Shown: positions 16,260 through 25,662 of the stretch, in pieces
How the letters are laid out: every line of letters begins with the position of its first letter
Position numbering within the stretch: position 1 is the first letter of the stretch
From: JACVRW01 sp963751105
Lineage (GTDB): Bacteria > Actinomycetota > Thermoleophilia > Solirubrobacterales > Thermoleophilaceae
NCBI GenBank assembly: GCA_963751105.1
Contig: CAVVTG010000002.1
Span: 1 to 64,000, forward strand
Length of the DNA stretch: 64,000 nt
Direction of reading: 5' to 3'
Position numbers and translations under genes: made by a program
The notes under the pieces: generated by a model
What the model saw: the letters and a program-made list of their open reading frames with translations, nothing else
Database searches by the model: none
Told to the model about the DNA's origin: nothing

Positions 16260-17111
16260 TCATTCACCCGCATGGAGCTCGAGCATCGCCGTGGCGACCT
16301 CCCCCGCGGCCTCATCGGGGATCGCGGTGGCGGCCCGTTCGAGCACGAGCAGCCGCGCATTGGGGATCTCGCGCGCGAGCGCCTCGCCGTTTCCAAGCGG
16401 GAAGAACGGATCCTGGCGACCGTGAACGACGAGCGTCGGGATCGCGAGCTCGGGCAGGCGCTCGCGCCAGCGCGGCTTGCAGTCGAGCTTGCCAAACACC
16501 ACGCCCATCTGGTTGGCCATCTGGACCGCCGGCTCCGTGCCCGGCGTGCGGTCCCAGATGCGCTCGGCGGTCGCGCGCGCGGCCGCGGGGTCGTCGCCGA
16601 GGGTCTCCGCGCCGGCGGCGGCGAACTCCGCCACGGCAGCGCGGTCGGACCAGTCGGGCATCGGGTGCGAGAACACCCGGTCCATCGTCGCCGCGTCGTG
16701 GTCGGGCAGGTCGTCGTCGACCGGGCCTGGTGCGACGGGCCGCGTGCCTGCGAGGGTGAGCGCCGAGAACGTGTCCGGGTGGTCGAGCGCGGCGACCTGG
16801 GCGACCATCCCGCCAACGCCGATGCCCGCCAGCTGCGCCGGCCGGTCGTCGAGTCCGCGGGCGAGCGCCGCGGCGTCGGCGGCGAGATCACGAAGCGTGT
16901 AGGTCGGCGCCTCGGGATCGACGGTGGTCGACGCGCCGCAGTCGCGCAGGTCGTAGCGCACGACGTGGCGTCCGCCGCGAGCGAGCGCTTTGCAGAGTGC
17001 GTCGGGCCAGGAGAGCATGGTCGTACCGCCCGCGAGCAGAACGGGCGGCGCCGCCGCGTCGCCGAAGTGCTCGACCCCGAGCGTCACGCCGTTGGCCTCG
17101 ACCGTCGTCAT
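16260..17111 (-). CDS. Alpha/beta-hydrolase fold protein lacking the catalytic Ser
   Basis: 283 residues starting at ATG 17111 with GGAGG upstream. The fold is clear: VLLAGGTTMLSW (oxyanion region), VVRYDLRDCGAST, and the nucleophile elbow AGIGVGGMVAQ near residue 94. In active relatives such as enol-lactonases the elbow reads G-x-S-x-G-G; here the Ser place is Gly, in clean coding sequence. An Asp is present in VVHGRQDPFFPLG, but the late catalytic His is missing (VLERAATAIPDEAAG where GHG/GHM is expected). The gene is full length, so it may be a non-catalytic binding protein. Confidence 0.8.
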   Translation of the reverse strand: MTTVEANGVTLGVEHFGDAAAPPVLLAGGTTMLSWPDALCKALARGGRHVVRYDLRDCGASTTVDPEAPTYTLRDLAADAAALARGLDDRPAQLAGIGVGGMVAQVAALDHPDTFSALTLAGTRPVAPGPVDDDLPDHDAATMDRVFSHPMPDWSDRAAVAEFAAAGAETLGDDPAAARATAERIWDRTPGTEPAVQMANQMGVVFGKLDCKPRWRERLPELAIPTLVVHGRQDPFFPLGNGEALAREIPNARLLVLERAATAIPDEAAGEVATAMLELHAGE

Positions 17112-17884
17112 CACGCCTCCGCCGTCGCGATGACCACGCCGGATGTGCGGAACGAGTGGACCGTCGGATACATCGTCAACCTCCAGGGCAGCGTCGTGGA
17201 TGGATGGCGCGGAGACGGCGACACAAGCTACGCGTCCCCGCCTTTGCCTATCTGCAGGCGCCTGGCTGCTATCGGAACTCGGGTCCGTCACGGCAGGAGG
17301 CGGGCCGGGGTAGTACCGCGCCCCCCACGGCACGACCCAAAGGGAGGTGGTTCGTTTCTTCATTCCAACAGAAGTTCCAGTCGTAGGCGTCGGCCGCGCC
17401 GAAGCGCGTGCCCTCGCGGCTCGAGGCCGGGCTGGGAGAGGTCGAGCGCCGGGGTGTCGGTTTGCGAGAGCCCGAGGTCCTCGCCGCAGCGAGATGTTCC
17501 GAGCTTCGGAAAGATCGCTTTGCAGTGTCGCCGCCGGTAGCGGGTCGGAGATGACGCGTCAGCCCGAGTGGCATGCAACTTGAGCGACGGATGCCCTCCA
17601 GGGAGTCGTCCACGGCCGGCTTCGAGCTCGACGTCGCCGCCGCGGGGGACCTGAGGGGACCGCCGACGGCTCGGGCGGTGAACCGCGTGTGCGCCAGGAT
17701 CGAGTCGCTGAGCCGCCGAAGGAGAAGCCTAGGTAGGCTCGACGCGGCGCACCCGGGCCAGCATCCAGAGCGAAGGGCGACGTGGGTTACAGCGGACGAT
17801 GCAAGGCTCGATCTCATGGTCCTGGGCGGGACGGCAACCACTCTGAAAGCGCAGGGTAGAAGAGCCCCCGGCGCAGTGTGCGGA
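17112..17884. other. Gene-poor stretch
   Basis: No frame on either strand combines a start, a ribosome site and protein-like composition. It is followed by a hydrolase fragment on the minus strand, so it may be eroded coding sequence. Confidence 0.4.
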
Positions 17885-18064
17885 TCAGTCGTACATCGGG
17901 TCGTAGCCGGAGAACTCGTAGTAGCCGTGCATGACGATGGCGAGCGGTGCCTTCCGCGGCCGGGGCCTGGCCGGCTCGAAGGCGTACCACGCATCGGCGC
18001 CGCTGCCGCCCGAGCTCACGCGCCACCCGGCGTGGGAGTAGTCGCTGCCGCCCGGTCCGGACAT
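17885..18064 (-). pseudogene. N-terminal fragment of an exported alpha/beta hydrolase
   Basis: From ATG 18064 the frame reads MSGPGGSDYSHAGWRVS, then DAWYAFEPARPRPRKAPLAI and VMHGYYEFSGYDPMYD before a stop. This matches the start of a known group of actinobacterial alpha/beta hydrolases (strand beta-3 with the HGYYE oxyanion motif). The nucleophile elbow and the other ~250 residues are absent downstream, so it is a fragment. Confidence 0.6.
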
Positions 18065-18408
18065 CGCCGCTGAGGAGGCTGGGTGACCACGCGTCAGCCG
18101 CAGGCGCGAGGCGGCTAGTGCGACCGTGGTTGCGGCAACGCCGCCGACGCGGCGATCGCGTCACTCCGCGGTCACTCACCTCGGCCCGGGGCGAACTGCG
18201 GCGTCGCGCACGGTGCGCAGGTCGGCGCCCCTGGGCTCGCCGGTCGCGCATTTGAGGTAGTCCCCGGCGATCTCGTCTTTGGGGGCCCGTCGAGCGCCAG
18301 CACGGTGTCACCCACCGCGAGCAGCTTGGCGAGTTCATCGCTTTTCGCGAGCTCAGTGTCCCGGCGACGTGCGTAGGGCGATCTACGCCCTGGAGACACC
18401 GCGAGGGT
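18065..18408. other. Degraded stretch with weak coding traces
   Basis: On the minus strand, two frames in succession read LLAVGDTVLALDGP and then DEIAGDYLKCATGEP-like text, which may be a short broken gene, but no start, length or family can be supported. Confidence 0.3.
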
Positions 18409-19782
18409 CTACCAGGCGGCGTCAAAGAATGTGCCGAGCCCGCTCATCGAGCAGATCGGCGGCACCTGTCCGGCGACGGGAAAACCGAGTCCTTGAAGCA
18501 CCGCGGTTCGGTCGAGCTTCCGCCTCTTGGTGACGCTCGACCGCCGTCCGGCGCAGAAGGTCGCTGTTCCCGGCGGCGAACAGGAACGGCTCGCCCTTGC
18601 CGGTGAACCGAAGCCGGTTGCCGGCGGCGTTCGGCACGATCTCGCGGGTGCCCAGATGCTCGACGGCAAAGGCGAACGCCACGCCTCCCTTGTCGTACTC
18701 GGCATCCAGACGTCGCGAGTAGGGGTCCATCGTCGTGACGACCGCATCGTGGGCGCTGGCGAACGCGATCTCCAGCGTCCGCGAGCGACATGCTTGGGCA
18801 GACCGGCGTAGTAGCGGGCGAACGCGATCAGGCCGGCCACGCCGTTCTCCTGAACCCAGGACTGGCCGTCCGTGTTGGTCCCGAGGGCGATCTTCTGCCG
18901 GCTCTTCCCGGGGAGCGTCGCGATGACGTTCGTGGTCGTCGCCCGGTCCACCTTGGCGCGTACGACCACCCCCGCCGAGGCTCCCTGCGTGGCAAGCGAC
19001 CTCAACCGCCTGCCCTCGGCGCCGCCCACGAACACTCCCGGCACCTTGTAGATCGTGCCGTCGTGGGGATCTCCATATCCCTTCACCTGCGTGCGCGGCA
19101 CACCGAAGGTGAAGACGACCCCGGCGGCACCGGCCGCACTCGCCGCGAGCAGCTCCGCGTGCTGACTGTTGATGAACGGGCGCTCGTAGTTTCCGGTCGC
19201 GCTCGCAAGATCGGGAGTGATGTAGAGGCCGATGGCCTGCAGCGCCGCGTACGGAAGCGAATTCGCCGGGAACTCGCGGATGACGACCTTGCCGGCGGAG
19301 TTCTGGGCCGTGATCTCCTGGTCTGGGCCCAGGTAGACGAGCTGCCCTGTCTGGCCCTGCTTTCCGGTCGGCTTGGACCATCGAACCGCGCCGGCCACCG
19401 GCACCTTCTTGGTCGCCCCGTTGCTGGTGACGGTCAGCCCTCCGGCGCGGGCAAGATCGAGCCCGGGCCGGCCCTTGGCCTTCGTGCGAGGAAGCCAGCG
19501 CCAGAGCCTGTAGCGATCCGAGCGGATCCTGAAGCCGTCGATGGCGCCGATCTCGTCCTTGATCCAGCCGATCGTCCGATCGTGAGCCCGGCTCGCCAGG
19601 TAACGCTCGCCGAACCTGTTCTCCGCTTTCACCAGCCTCTGCAACTCGCCCGCGCCGGCGAAGGCGCGGCCGTTCACGACGCTGGGGCAGGTCGTGCCGG
19701 CGTGGGCGACCGCAGGCGCGGCGAGAAGTGCCGTCAGGCACGCAAGGAGAATTGCTGCCCGCGGCATCGAGGTAATAATCAT
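18409..19782 (-). pseudogene. Exported M28-like peptidase with PA domain, two frameshifts
   Basis: ATG 19782 opens a signal peptide (MPRAAILLACLTALLAAP, cleavage after AHAG). Residues about 120-290 carry a protease-associated (PA) insert (FINSQHAELLAASAAGAAGV, FTFGVPRTQVKGYGDP). The M28-like catalytic part follows (ALGTNTDGQSWVQENGVAGL). Near 18785 the coding signal moves to another frame (RTLEIAFASAHDAVVTTMDP onward) and near 18530 it returns to the first frame (KLDRTAVLQGLGFPVAGQVP) to the end. The segment GTNTDG stands where active M28 enzymes have GxHxDS, so the first zinc His is Asn and catalysis is doubtful even without the breaks. The two shifts compensate overall. Confidence 0.65.
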
Positions 19783-19815
19783 TACGCAGATCCTACCGTC
19801 TGAGGTGAGCGATGT

Positions 19816-20454
19816 CTAACGAGCGCGGACGAGGTCCGCGATCCAGACCTCGAGATCAGCCCCGAGAGCCGTCAGGTCGGGTTGGGCGGCGGTGTCCAGC
19901 GCGTCGGACGCGAGCTGCCGCGCGGCGTACACGACACCGATGTATGCCGACCAGGGCAGCTCCGCCGGTGGCTGGCCGTCATCCGTGGTCCGTGCGAGTC
20001 GTTCACGGATGTAGGTCGCGAACAGCGTGAGCGCGTCGCGTCGACGCTCGCGCGCGGGTGGGCCCAGGGCGTCGATCTCGACCTGGTAGGCCCGCGCCAC
20101 GACCAGATCCTGCTGCAGGGTGTCGAAGTAGGCGCCCAGAAGGCCCGCAACAAGCCGGCCCCGGTCGTCTTCGGGCACCTCTACGGCGGCCATCTTCTTC
20201 AGCAGCACCTCGATGAAGCGGTCGTAGCCCGCGAACACGCACTCGTCCATACCGCCGAAACACTCGTAGAACGCGCCGAGCGAAACCCCGGCGCGCGTCG
20301 CGATGTTCCTGATGCCGAACCCGCGGTAGCCGCGAGCCGCCAGAAGCTCGGTCACCGCCGGGAGCGGCGCTGGCGCTGGGCGTCGACGAGCTGCTAGCGC
20401 GCAGTTGTGCCGCCCGCGAGGCAAGGCCTCGGGCAGCTCGTAAGAAAACACCAT
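19816..20454 (-). CDS. TetR-family regulator with altered first helix
   Basis: About 212 residues from ATG 20454. The recognition part is normal (AVTELLAARGYRGFGIRNIATRAGVSLGAFYECFGGMDE). Just before it, residues about 18-28 read CALAARRRPAPAPLP, unlike the family, while another frame over the same bases reads QLVDAQRQR, as relatives do. A pair of compensating indels in 20345-20405 would explain it. The rest is a typical ligand-binding domain. It is divergent from the hydrolase at 20556 and may regulate it. Confidence 0.75.
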   Translation of the reverse strand: MVFSYELPEALPRGRHNCALAARRRPAPAPLPAVTELLAARGYRGFGIRNIATRAGVSLGAFYECFGGMDECVFAGYDRFIEVLLKKMAAVEVPEDDRGRLVAGLLGAYFDTLQQDLVVARAYQVEIDALGPPARERRRDALTLFATYIRERLARTTDDGQPPAELPWSAYIGVVYAARQLASDALDTAAQPDLTALGADLEVWIADLVRAR

Positions 20455-20555
20455 CCCGGACGTGCTCAGGGCCCATAGCATCGGCTGCGGGCTGGGTCGA
20501 CACGCCCACGAGCGTACCCGGGCGCAGCGGCCCAGCGGGCCACTAGTCTCCGGCC

Positions 20556-21512
20556 ATGCCCGACGCCACCGACGCACCCACGGTTCGGGAGGCCCGGCGG
20601 CTTCCTCCGGAGGACTTCGAGCTCCAGGAGACGACGCTGCATGGCCACCGCGTGGCGTATCGGAGCGCCGGAAGCGGTCCGGCCGTCGTGCTCGTCCACG
20701 GCATCACCTCCACGTCCGCCACCTGGGAACGAGTGATGCCCTACCTGGCCACTCGCTTCACCGTGATCGCCCCCGATCTCCTGGGGCACGGCCAGTCCGC
20801 GAAGCCGCGAGGCGACTACTCGCTCGGGGCGTACGCCAGCGGGGTGCGCGATCTCATGGTGACGCTCGGACATGAGAGCGCGACGTTCGTCGGTCATTCC
20901 CTCGGCGGCGGCGTCGTCATGCAGTTCGCCTATCAATTTCCGGAGCGGTGCGAGCGACTCGTCCTCGTTGACAGCGGCGGGCTTGGCCGCGAAGTCAGCT
21001 TGCTGCTACGCGCCGCGACCCTGCCGCTGTCCGAAGTGGTGCTCCCGCTGCTGGCCGACGCTCGGGTGCTCGATGCCGGCCGCGCGGTGGGGCGGATGTT
21101 CGGGCGCGTCGGCCTGCAGGCCGGCACCGATATGGCGGAGCTCGCCCGCGGTCACGCCTCGCTGGCCGACGCGGAGGCCAGGGCCGCGTTCGTGCACACC
21201 CTGCGAACGATCGTGGAGCCGGGGGGCCAGCGAGTGAACGCCAGCGACCGGCTGTACCTCGCCGAGAACATCCCGTTCATGCTGATCTGGGGAGACCGCG
21301 ATCCGATCATTCCGGTCGAGCACGGCTTAGCCGCGCACGAGCTGGTGCGCTCCAGCCGGCTCGAGGTCTTCGAAGACGCGGGTCACTTCCCTCACATGGA
21401 CGACCCGCAGCGCTTCCTCGACGTGCTGTTCGACTTCATCGACTCGACCGAGCCGGCCGAAGCGGACGCGGCAGCTTGGAAGGACATGCTGAAGGCGGAT
21501 CGTCAGGAATAG
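20556..21512 (+). CDS. Alpha/beta hydrolase
   Basis: 318 residues with a complete catalytic set: oxyanion HGITSTSATW, nucleophile Ser115 in VGHSLGGGVV, Asp in WGDRDPIIP and His in DAGHFPHMD. The cap region is Arg/Leu-rich. This is the lipase/epoxide-hydrolase-like branch; the substrate is not predictable. It is divergent from the TetR gene across about 100 bases. Confidence 0.9.
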   Translation: MPDATDAPTVREARRLPPEDFELQETTLHGHRVAYRSAGSGPAVVLVHGITSTSATWERVMPYLATRFTVIAPDLLGHGQSAKPRGDYSLGAYASGVRDLMVTLGHESATFVGHSLGGGVVMQFAYQFPERCERLVLVDSGGLGREVSLLLRAATLPLSEVVLPLLADARVLDAGRAVGRMFGRVGLQAGTDMAELARGHASLADAEARAAFVHTLRTIVEPGGQRVNASDRLYLAENIPFMLIWGDRDPIIPVEHGLAAHELVRSSRLEVFEDAGHFPHMDDPQRFLDVLFDFIDSTEPAEADAAAWKDMLKADRQE

Positions 21513-21664
21513 CCGCTGTCGCGGTCGCCGGCCGCCAGGAGCGCTACCCTCGTCGTTACGGGTCGGGCATCCGCTCGACCAACAGGTGTTTTGCGTGTCC
21601 GCAGTCGTTGCCTTCCAGCACCCTCCGCGTCTCGCAGTGCACATATCTCCCGGAGGGGGACAAG

Positions 21665-21868
21665 ATGGCTACAGGAACAGTGAAGTGGTTCAGCGACGAC
21701 AAGGGCTACGGATTCATCACACCCGATGACGCCGGCAAGGACCTGTTCGTACACCACAACGCGATTCAGGGCGCCGGCTTCAAGTCGCTGGCCGAGGGCG
21801 CGAAGGTGAGCTACGACGCCGAGCAGGGCACAAAGGGCCCGGCTGCCGCGAACGTCCAGGTGCTCTAG
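21665..21868 (+). CDS. Cold-shock protein (CspA family)
   Basis: 67 residues, a single CSD fold with RNP1 KGYGFIT and RNP2 DLFVHH, so it binds single-stranded RNA and DNA as a chaperone. The ribosome site GGAGGGGAC is excellent. About 150 bases of untranslated sequence separate it from the upstream hydrolase, as is usual for csp genes whose leader responds to cold. A hairpin follows its stop, then the small basic protein at 21971. Confidence 0.95.
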   Translation: MATGTVKWFSDDKGYGFITPDDAGKDLFVHHNAIQGAGFKSLAEGAKVSYDAEQGTKGPAAANVQVL

Positions 21869-21888
21869 CCCGCGACTTCGATGAGCAA

Positions 21889-21912
21889 CGGGGGGTCGTG
21901 CGCGGCCCCCCG
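21889..21912 (+). terminator. Hairpin after the cold-shock gene
   Basis: CGGGGGG and CCCCCCG form a 7-bp stem with a ten-base loop 20 bases past the csp stop. No T-run follows. It probably ends or attenuates the csp transcript ahead of the small gene. Confidence 0.6.
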
Positions 21913-21970
21913 GCTTCATCTCCGCGCGATCGCGATGCGCTGGGAATTCCGCAAACTCGGGAGGACATGA

Positions 21971-22144
21971 ATGGCCTCAAGCGGCAAGAGAAAGACCACC
22001 ATGGCGAAGCTCAACCGTGAACGGAGGCTTCTCGAGCGTCGGCTGGAGAAGCAGGCCAAGAAGGTCGCCCGCAAGCGAGCGGCCGCACAGGAGTCAAGCC
22101 CGCCCGGCGACACGGTGCCCGGAGACACAGCTGAATCTCGCTGA
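21971..22144 (+). CDS. Small basic coiled-coil-like protein (57 aa)
   Basis: Starts at ATG 21971 with GGAGG seven bases before it; an ATG at 21967 is in another frame and soon stops. The first 40 residues are almost entirely Lys, Arg, Glu, Leu and Ala (MAKLNRERRLLERRLEK, KKVARKRAAA), a strongly charged helix; the last 17 are acidic and Pro/Gly-rich. Short proteins of this make recur behind cold-shock genes in related actinobacteria. A nucleic-acid- or ribosome-associated role is plausible from charge and context only. Confidence 0.75.
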   Translation: MASSGKRKTTMAKLNRERRLLERRLEKQAKKVARKRAAAQESSPPGDTVPGDTAESR

Positions 22145-22175
22145 CGCGGTCTCGCCGCGCGCAGCGCCGAGCTGA

Positions 22176-22556
22176 TCAGTCCCAGAAGTCGTCGACCTTC
22201 TCGCCGTCGCCCCCCTTGGGCTTCCGGCCACCGACGCAGATCACGTCGAGACCGCCCGCTCCAGCCTCGAACGAGCGGGCCACCGTAGGAGCGACCCGCA
22301 GCACGTCCCAGGTCGAGAGCTCGACGACCTCGTCATCGAGCTTGGCCCGGCCCGACCCGGCGACTACGACGTAGGCCTCCTCCTGCTCACGATGCCGGTG
22401 AGCCCACGGCATGCGGGCCCCAGGTTCGTAGGTGAAGCGGCTCACGCCGAGCTCGGGGGAGCCCAGAGCGTCTCGCGCGAAGCGCCACTGGATTTGAACG
22501 TCCTCCGGGCTGACGTCGCGGAGATCGTCGAAGTTCTTCTTCGTCCAGTCGGGCAT
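22176..22556 (-). CDS. Cupin-domain protein
   Basis: About 126 residues. Motif 1 reads PWAHRHREQEEAYVVVAGSG (His, His, Glu) and motif 2 lies in VLRVAPTVARSFEAG, where the last His is replaced. The start (MPDWTKKNFDDL) is a conserved opening in actinobacterial cupins of unknown role. ATG 22556 is preferred to GTG 22562 because GAGAG is at a good distance. Confidence 0.75.
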   Translation of the reverse strand: MPDWTKKNFDDLRDVSPEDVQIQWRFARDALGSPELGVSRFTYEPGARMPWAHRHREQEEAYVVVAGSGRAKLDDEVVELSTWDVLRVAPTVARSFEAGAGGLDVICVGGRKPKGGDGEKVDDFWD

Positions 22557-22588
22557 CCCCACACTCTCGCATCTGACACGATCGCGCC

Positions 22589-25347
22589 GTGAGGGCCTGG
22601 CTCGTGGCAGCGCTGATCGTCTCCGCGGCGTGTCTGTTTCCTGCCGCCCAGGCGAGTGCGGGCACCAAGCCGCGCGTCCTCGTGTTCTCGAAGACCGCGG
22701 GCTTTCGTCATCCCTCGATCCCCATCGCGGTCGACGCTGTCCGGCGGCTCGGCGCGCGACACGGCTTCGTCGTGGACGCGACGGAGGATGGCTCGGCCTT
22801 CACGGGCTCGAACCTACGCCGGTACGCGGCTGTGGTGTTCCTGAGCACGACCGGTGACGTTCTCGATCCGAGGCCAGCAGGCGGCGTTCGAGCGCTACAT
22901 CCGCGCGGGCGGCGGCTTCGCTGGAGTCCACGCCGCCGCCGACACGGAATACGACTGGCCGTTCTACGGCGGCCTGGTCGGCGCCTACTTCCGGTCCCAC
23001 CCGCTGATTCCGCCCTGGCAGCGCGCGACGGTCAGGGTGGCCGACCGCCGCCATCCCTCCACCCGCCATCTGTCCAGCCGGTGGATCCGCACCGACGAGT
23101 GGTACGACTACCGAGCCAACCCGCGGGGCGACGTCCACGTGCTCGCGACCCTCGACGAGGGCACCTACGAGGGTGCGGTGATGGGCACGGACCACCCGAT
23201 CGCCTGGTGCCGCGACTACCGGGGCGGGCGCTCCTGGTACACGGGCGGCGGGCACACTCCGGAGTCGTACGGCGAGCCGGGCTTCCGGCAACATCTGCTC
23301 GGCGGCATCCGCTGGGCCGCCGGCCTGGCGAAGGGCGACTGCCGCGGCACCGTCGATTACGGCTACCAGAAGGTCACCCTGAACGACCGTCCCGGCGAGC
23401 CGATGTCCCTTGCCGTGCTTCCCGACCGCCGCGTGCTGCACACCACGCGGCAGGGAGAGGTGCGCATGCACGACCCGCGCACGGGGCTCAACACGGTGGC
23501 CGCGCGGCTCGACGTCTACGAGCACGATGAGGAAGGGCTACAGAGCGTGGCGATCGATCCCGCGTTCCGTCGCAACCACTGGGTGTACCTCTACTACTCG
23601 CCGCCCGGGCGCACACCGGTGGACGACCCGGACACGCCAGGCCGCAACGAGGGCGATGCGCCCGGCGCCGGCACCGATCGGGACTGGCGCCGCTTCCGCG
23701 GGTTCCTGCGCCTGTCTCGTTTCAGGCTCCGGGGAGCCCGGCTCGATCTCGGCTCCGAGCAGAAGATCGTCGACGTGCGCGTCGACCGAGGACTCTGCTG
23801 CCACGTCGGCGGAGACATCGACTTCGACGCAGCGAGGGAACCTCTACCTCTCGACGGGCGACGACACGTTCCCCTACGTATCCGACGGCTACAGCCCGAT
23901 CGACGAGCAGCCGCGACAGAACCCCGGGTACGACGCTCAGCGCAGCTCGGCCAACACGAACGATCTCCGCGGCAAGCTCCTCCGCATCCGACCGAAGCCG
24001 CGTGGCGGCTACAGCATTCCGGCGGGCAACCTCTTCCCGAAGGGCACGCCGCGCACGCGGCCGGAGGTCTTCGCCATGGGTCTGCGCAACCCGTTCCGGT
24101 TCACGGTCGACGGTCGCACGGGCCGCATCCTGCTGGCCGACTACTCGCCCGACGCCGCAGTGCCCCGGCCGTTGCGGGGTCCCGCCGGGCACGGTCGCTG
24201 GATGATGATCCGCCGGCCCGGCAACTACGGCTGGCCCTACTGCGTGAGGCGTGACCTGCCCTACTTCGACTACGACTTCGCCACCGGGCGCTCCTTCGGG
24301 CCGTTCTCCTGCAACGGGACGCTGGTCAACGACTCGCCCCACAACACCGGCCGGCGACGGCTGCCGCGCGTGGTCCAATCGGACGTCTGGTACCCGCTCA
24401 CGCCGTCAGCCCTCTTCCCCGAGCTGGGGGCCGGCTCCGGAGTCGGGCCGATGGCCGGACCTGCCTACGACTACCGGCGCGCGGGCCGCTCGCGGGTGAG
24501 GTGGCCGCGTCACTACGACGGCGTGCCGCTGTTCTACGAGTGGACGCGCGACTACGTGCGCGAGTTCAGGCTCGACCGCGGCGGCCGGGTGTCGAGCATC
24601 TCTCCCGTGCTGAGCTCCGTCCCCTTCGACAACCCGATGGACATGGAGTTCGGCCCCGACGGCGCGCTCTACCTGCTCGAGTACGGCGACGGCTACAACC
24701 GCGAGAACCCGGAGGCGCAACTCTCGCGGATCGACTTCATCCGCGGCGGGCACACTCCCGAGCCGGAGATCTCTGCCCGGCCTCGGGACGGCGGCTCCCC
24801 ACTGAGGGTGTCCTTCTCGGGCGCGGGCAGCACCGACGCCGACGGTCACGCGCTCCGGTACCGGTGGGACTTCGACTCCGACGGCGAGGTCGACTCCACG
24901 CAGCGTTCCCCGAGCCACACCTATCGCCGGAACGGCGTGTTCGACGCCGTCCTCCGGGTGATCGACCCCACGGGTCGCTCAGCCTCGGCGTCGACCCAGA
25001 TCGTCGTGGGCCGCCCCGGGCCCACGGTCAGGTTCGTCCGGCCGGTGGCCGGGCAGGCATTCCGTTTCGGCCAGGCGATCGAGTTCGAGGTCGCCGTCAC
25101 CGATCCGGCCGGGCCGGTGGACTGCTCACGGGCGAGCGTGGTCTACAGCCTCGGCCACAACCAGCACGCGCACCCGCAGACCACGGCCGCGGGTTGTCGC
25201 GGGGTGATTCAGACAGCGTTCGACTCGGGCCACGCCGGAGCAGGCAATCTGCGTGGCGTGCTCCAGGCCGAGTACAGCAGTCGTGTATCGGGCGACAGGG
25301 CAGCCTTGACGGGGGTCGCGGAGCTCGTCCTCACTCCGGGCGGCTGA
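22589..25347 (+). pseudogene. Exported ThuA - PQQ-type sugar dehydrogenase - PKD protein, two frameshifts
   Basis: Read through three frames this is one protein of about 919 residues. Frame one gives a signal peptide (VAALIVSAACLFPAA) and the start of a ThuA domain (VLVFSKTAGFRHPSIP). Near 22870 the coding signal shifts and completes ThuA (GGGFAGVHAAADTEYDWPFY, YTGGGHTPESY). A soluble glucose/sorbosone dehydrogenase-like beta-propeller begins about residue 260 (EPMSLAVLPDRRVLHTT). Near 23833 it shifts again and continues (NLYLSTGDDTFPY, VFAMGLRNPFRFTVD, MDMEFGPDGALYLLEYGDGY). A PKD domain follows (VSFSGAGSTDADGHALRYRW) and then a C-terminal beta domain. ThuA-propeller-PKD proteins are known in Actinobacteria and Bacteroidetes as secreted carbohydrate-oxidising proteins. 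Both breaks are in otherwise perfect coding sequence. Confidence 0.75.
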
Positions 25348-25366
25348 TGTCTGAGGATCCGCCGTT

Positions 25367-25395
25367 GTAGCCACATTACATGCTAAAGTGGCTAC
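25367..25395 (+). promoter_or_regulatory. Leaderless promoter and operator of the toxin-antitoxin operon
   Basis: GTAGCCAC (25367-25374) and GTGGCTAC (25388-25395) are perfect inverted arms with a 13-base centre. A TANNNT-type -10, TAAAGT (25384-25389), lies six bases before the antitoxin ATG at 25396, and there is no ribosome site. The arrangement fits transcription starting at the ATG and autorepression by the antitoxin. Confidence 0.7.
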
Positions 25396-25662
25396 ATGGC
25401 TAGCGAAGTCGGCCTGCGCGAGTTCAAGGACAAGGTCAGCAGCTACATCGAGCGCGTGGAGGCGGGTGAGATCGTGACCGTCACGAAGCGAGGCAAGCCG
25501 GTGGCCCGGATTGTCCCGGCGGGCGTCTCGACGGACATGGGGAGGCTCATAGCCGAAGGCAGGCTGCGCTGGGACGGTGCCAAGCCGGTCGCGCCCAGGG
25601 CGCTTCCGCTCCGAGGTGGCGGGAAGTCGGCGGCCGATTACGTGAGCGAGGGACGCCGCTGA
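25396..25662 (+). CDS. Type II antitoxin, Phd/YefM family
   Basis: 88 residues. The N-terminal Phd/YefM DNA-binding fold is plain (VGLREFKDKVSSYIERVEAG, then VTVTKRGKPVARIVP). The C-terminus (GRLRWDGAKPVAPRALPLRG) is the flexible segment that neutralises the toxin. It overlaps the toxin start by four bases and should repress its own promoter at the adjoining inverted repeat. Confidence 0.9.
   Translation: MASEVGLREFKDKVSSYIERVEAGEIVTVTKRGKPVARIVPAGVSTDMGRLIAEGRLRWDGAKPVAPRALPLRGGGKSAADYVSEGRR

Noticed and set aside
17269..17994. A minus-strand gene in the gap before the hydrolase fragment
   Set aside because: Composition is Ser/Arg/Pro-rich as expected for a random GC-rich frame; no start context or motif.
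17885..18064. A small exported peptide gene
   Set aside because: The sequence is the known start of a full-size alpha/beta hydrolase family and stops before the catalytic elbow.
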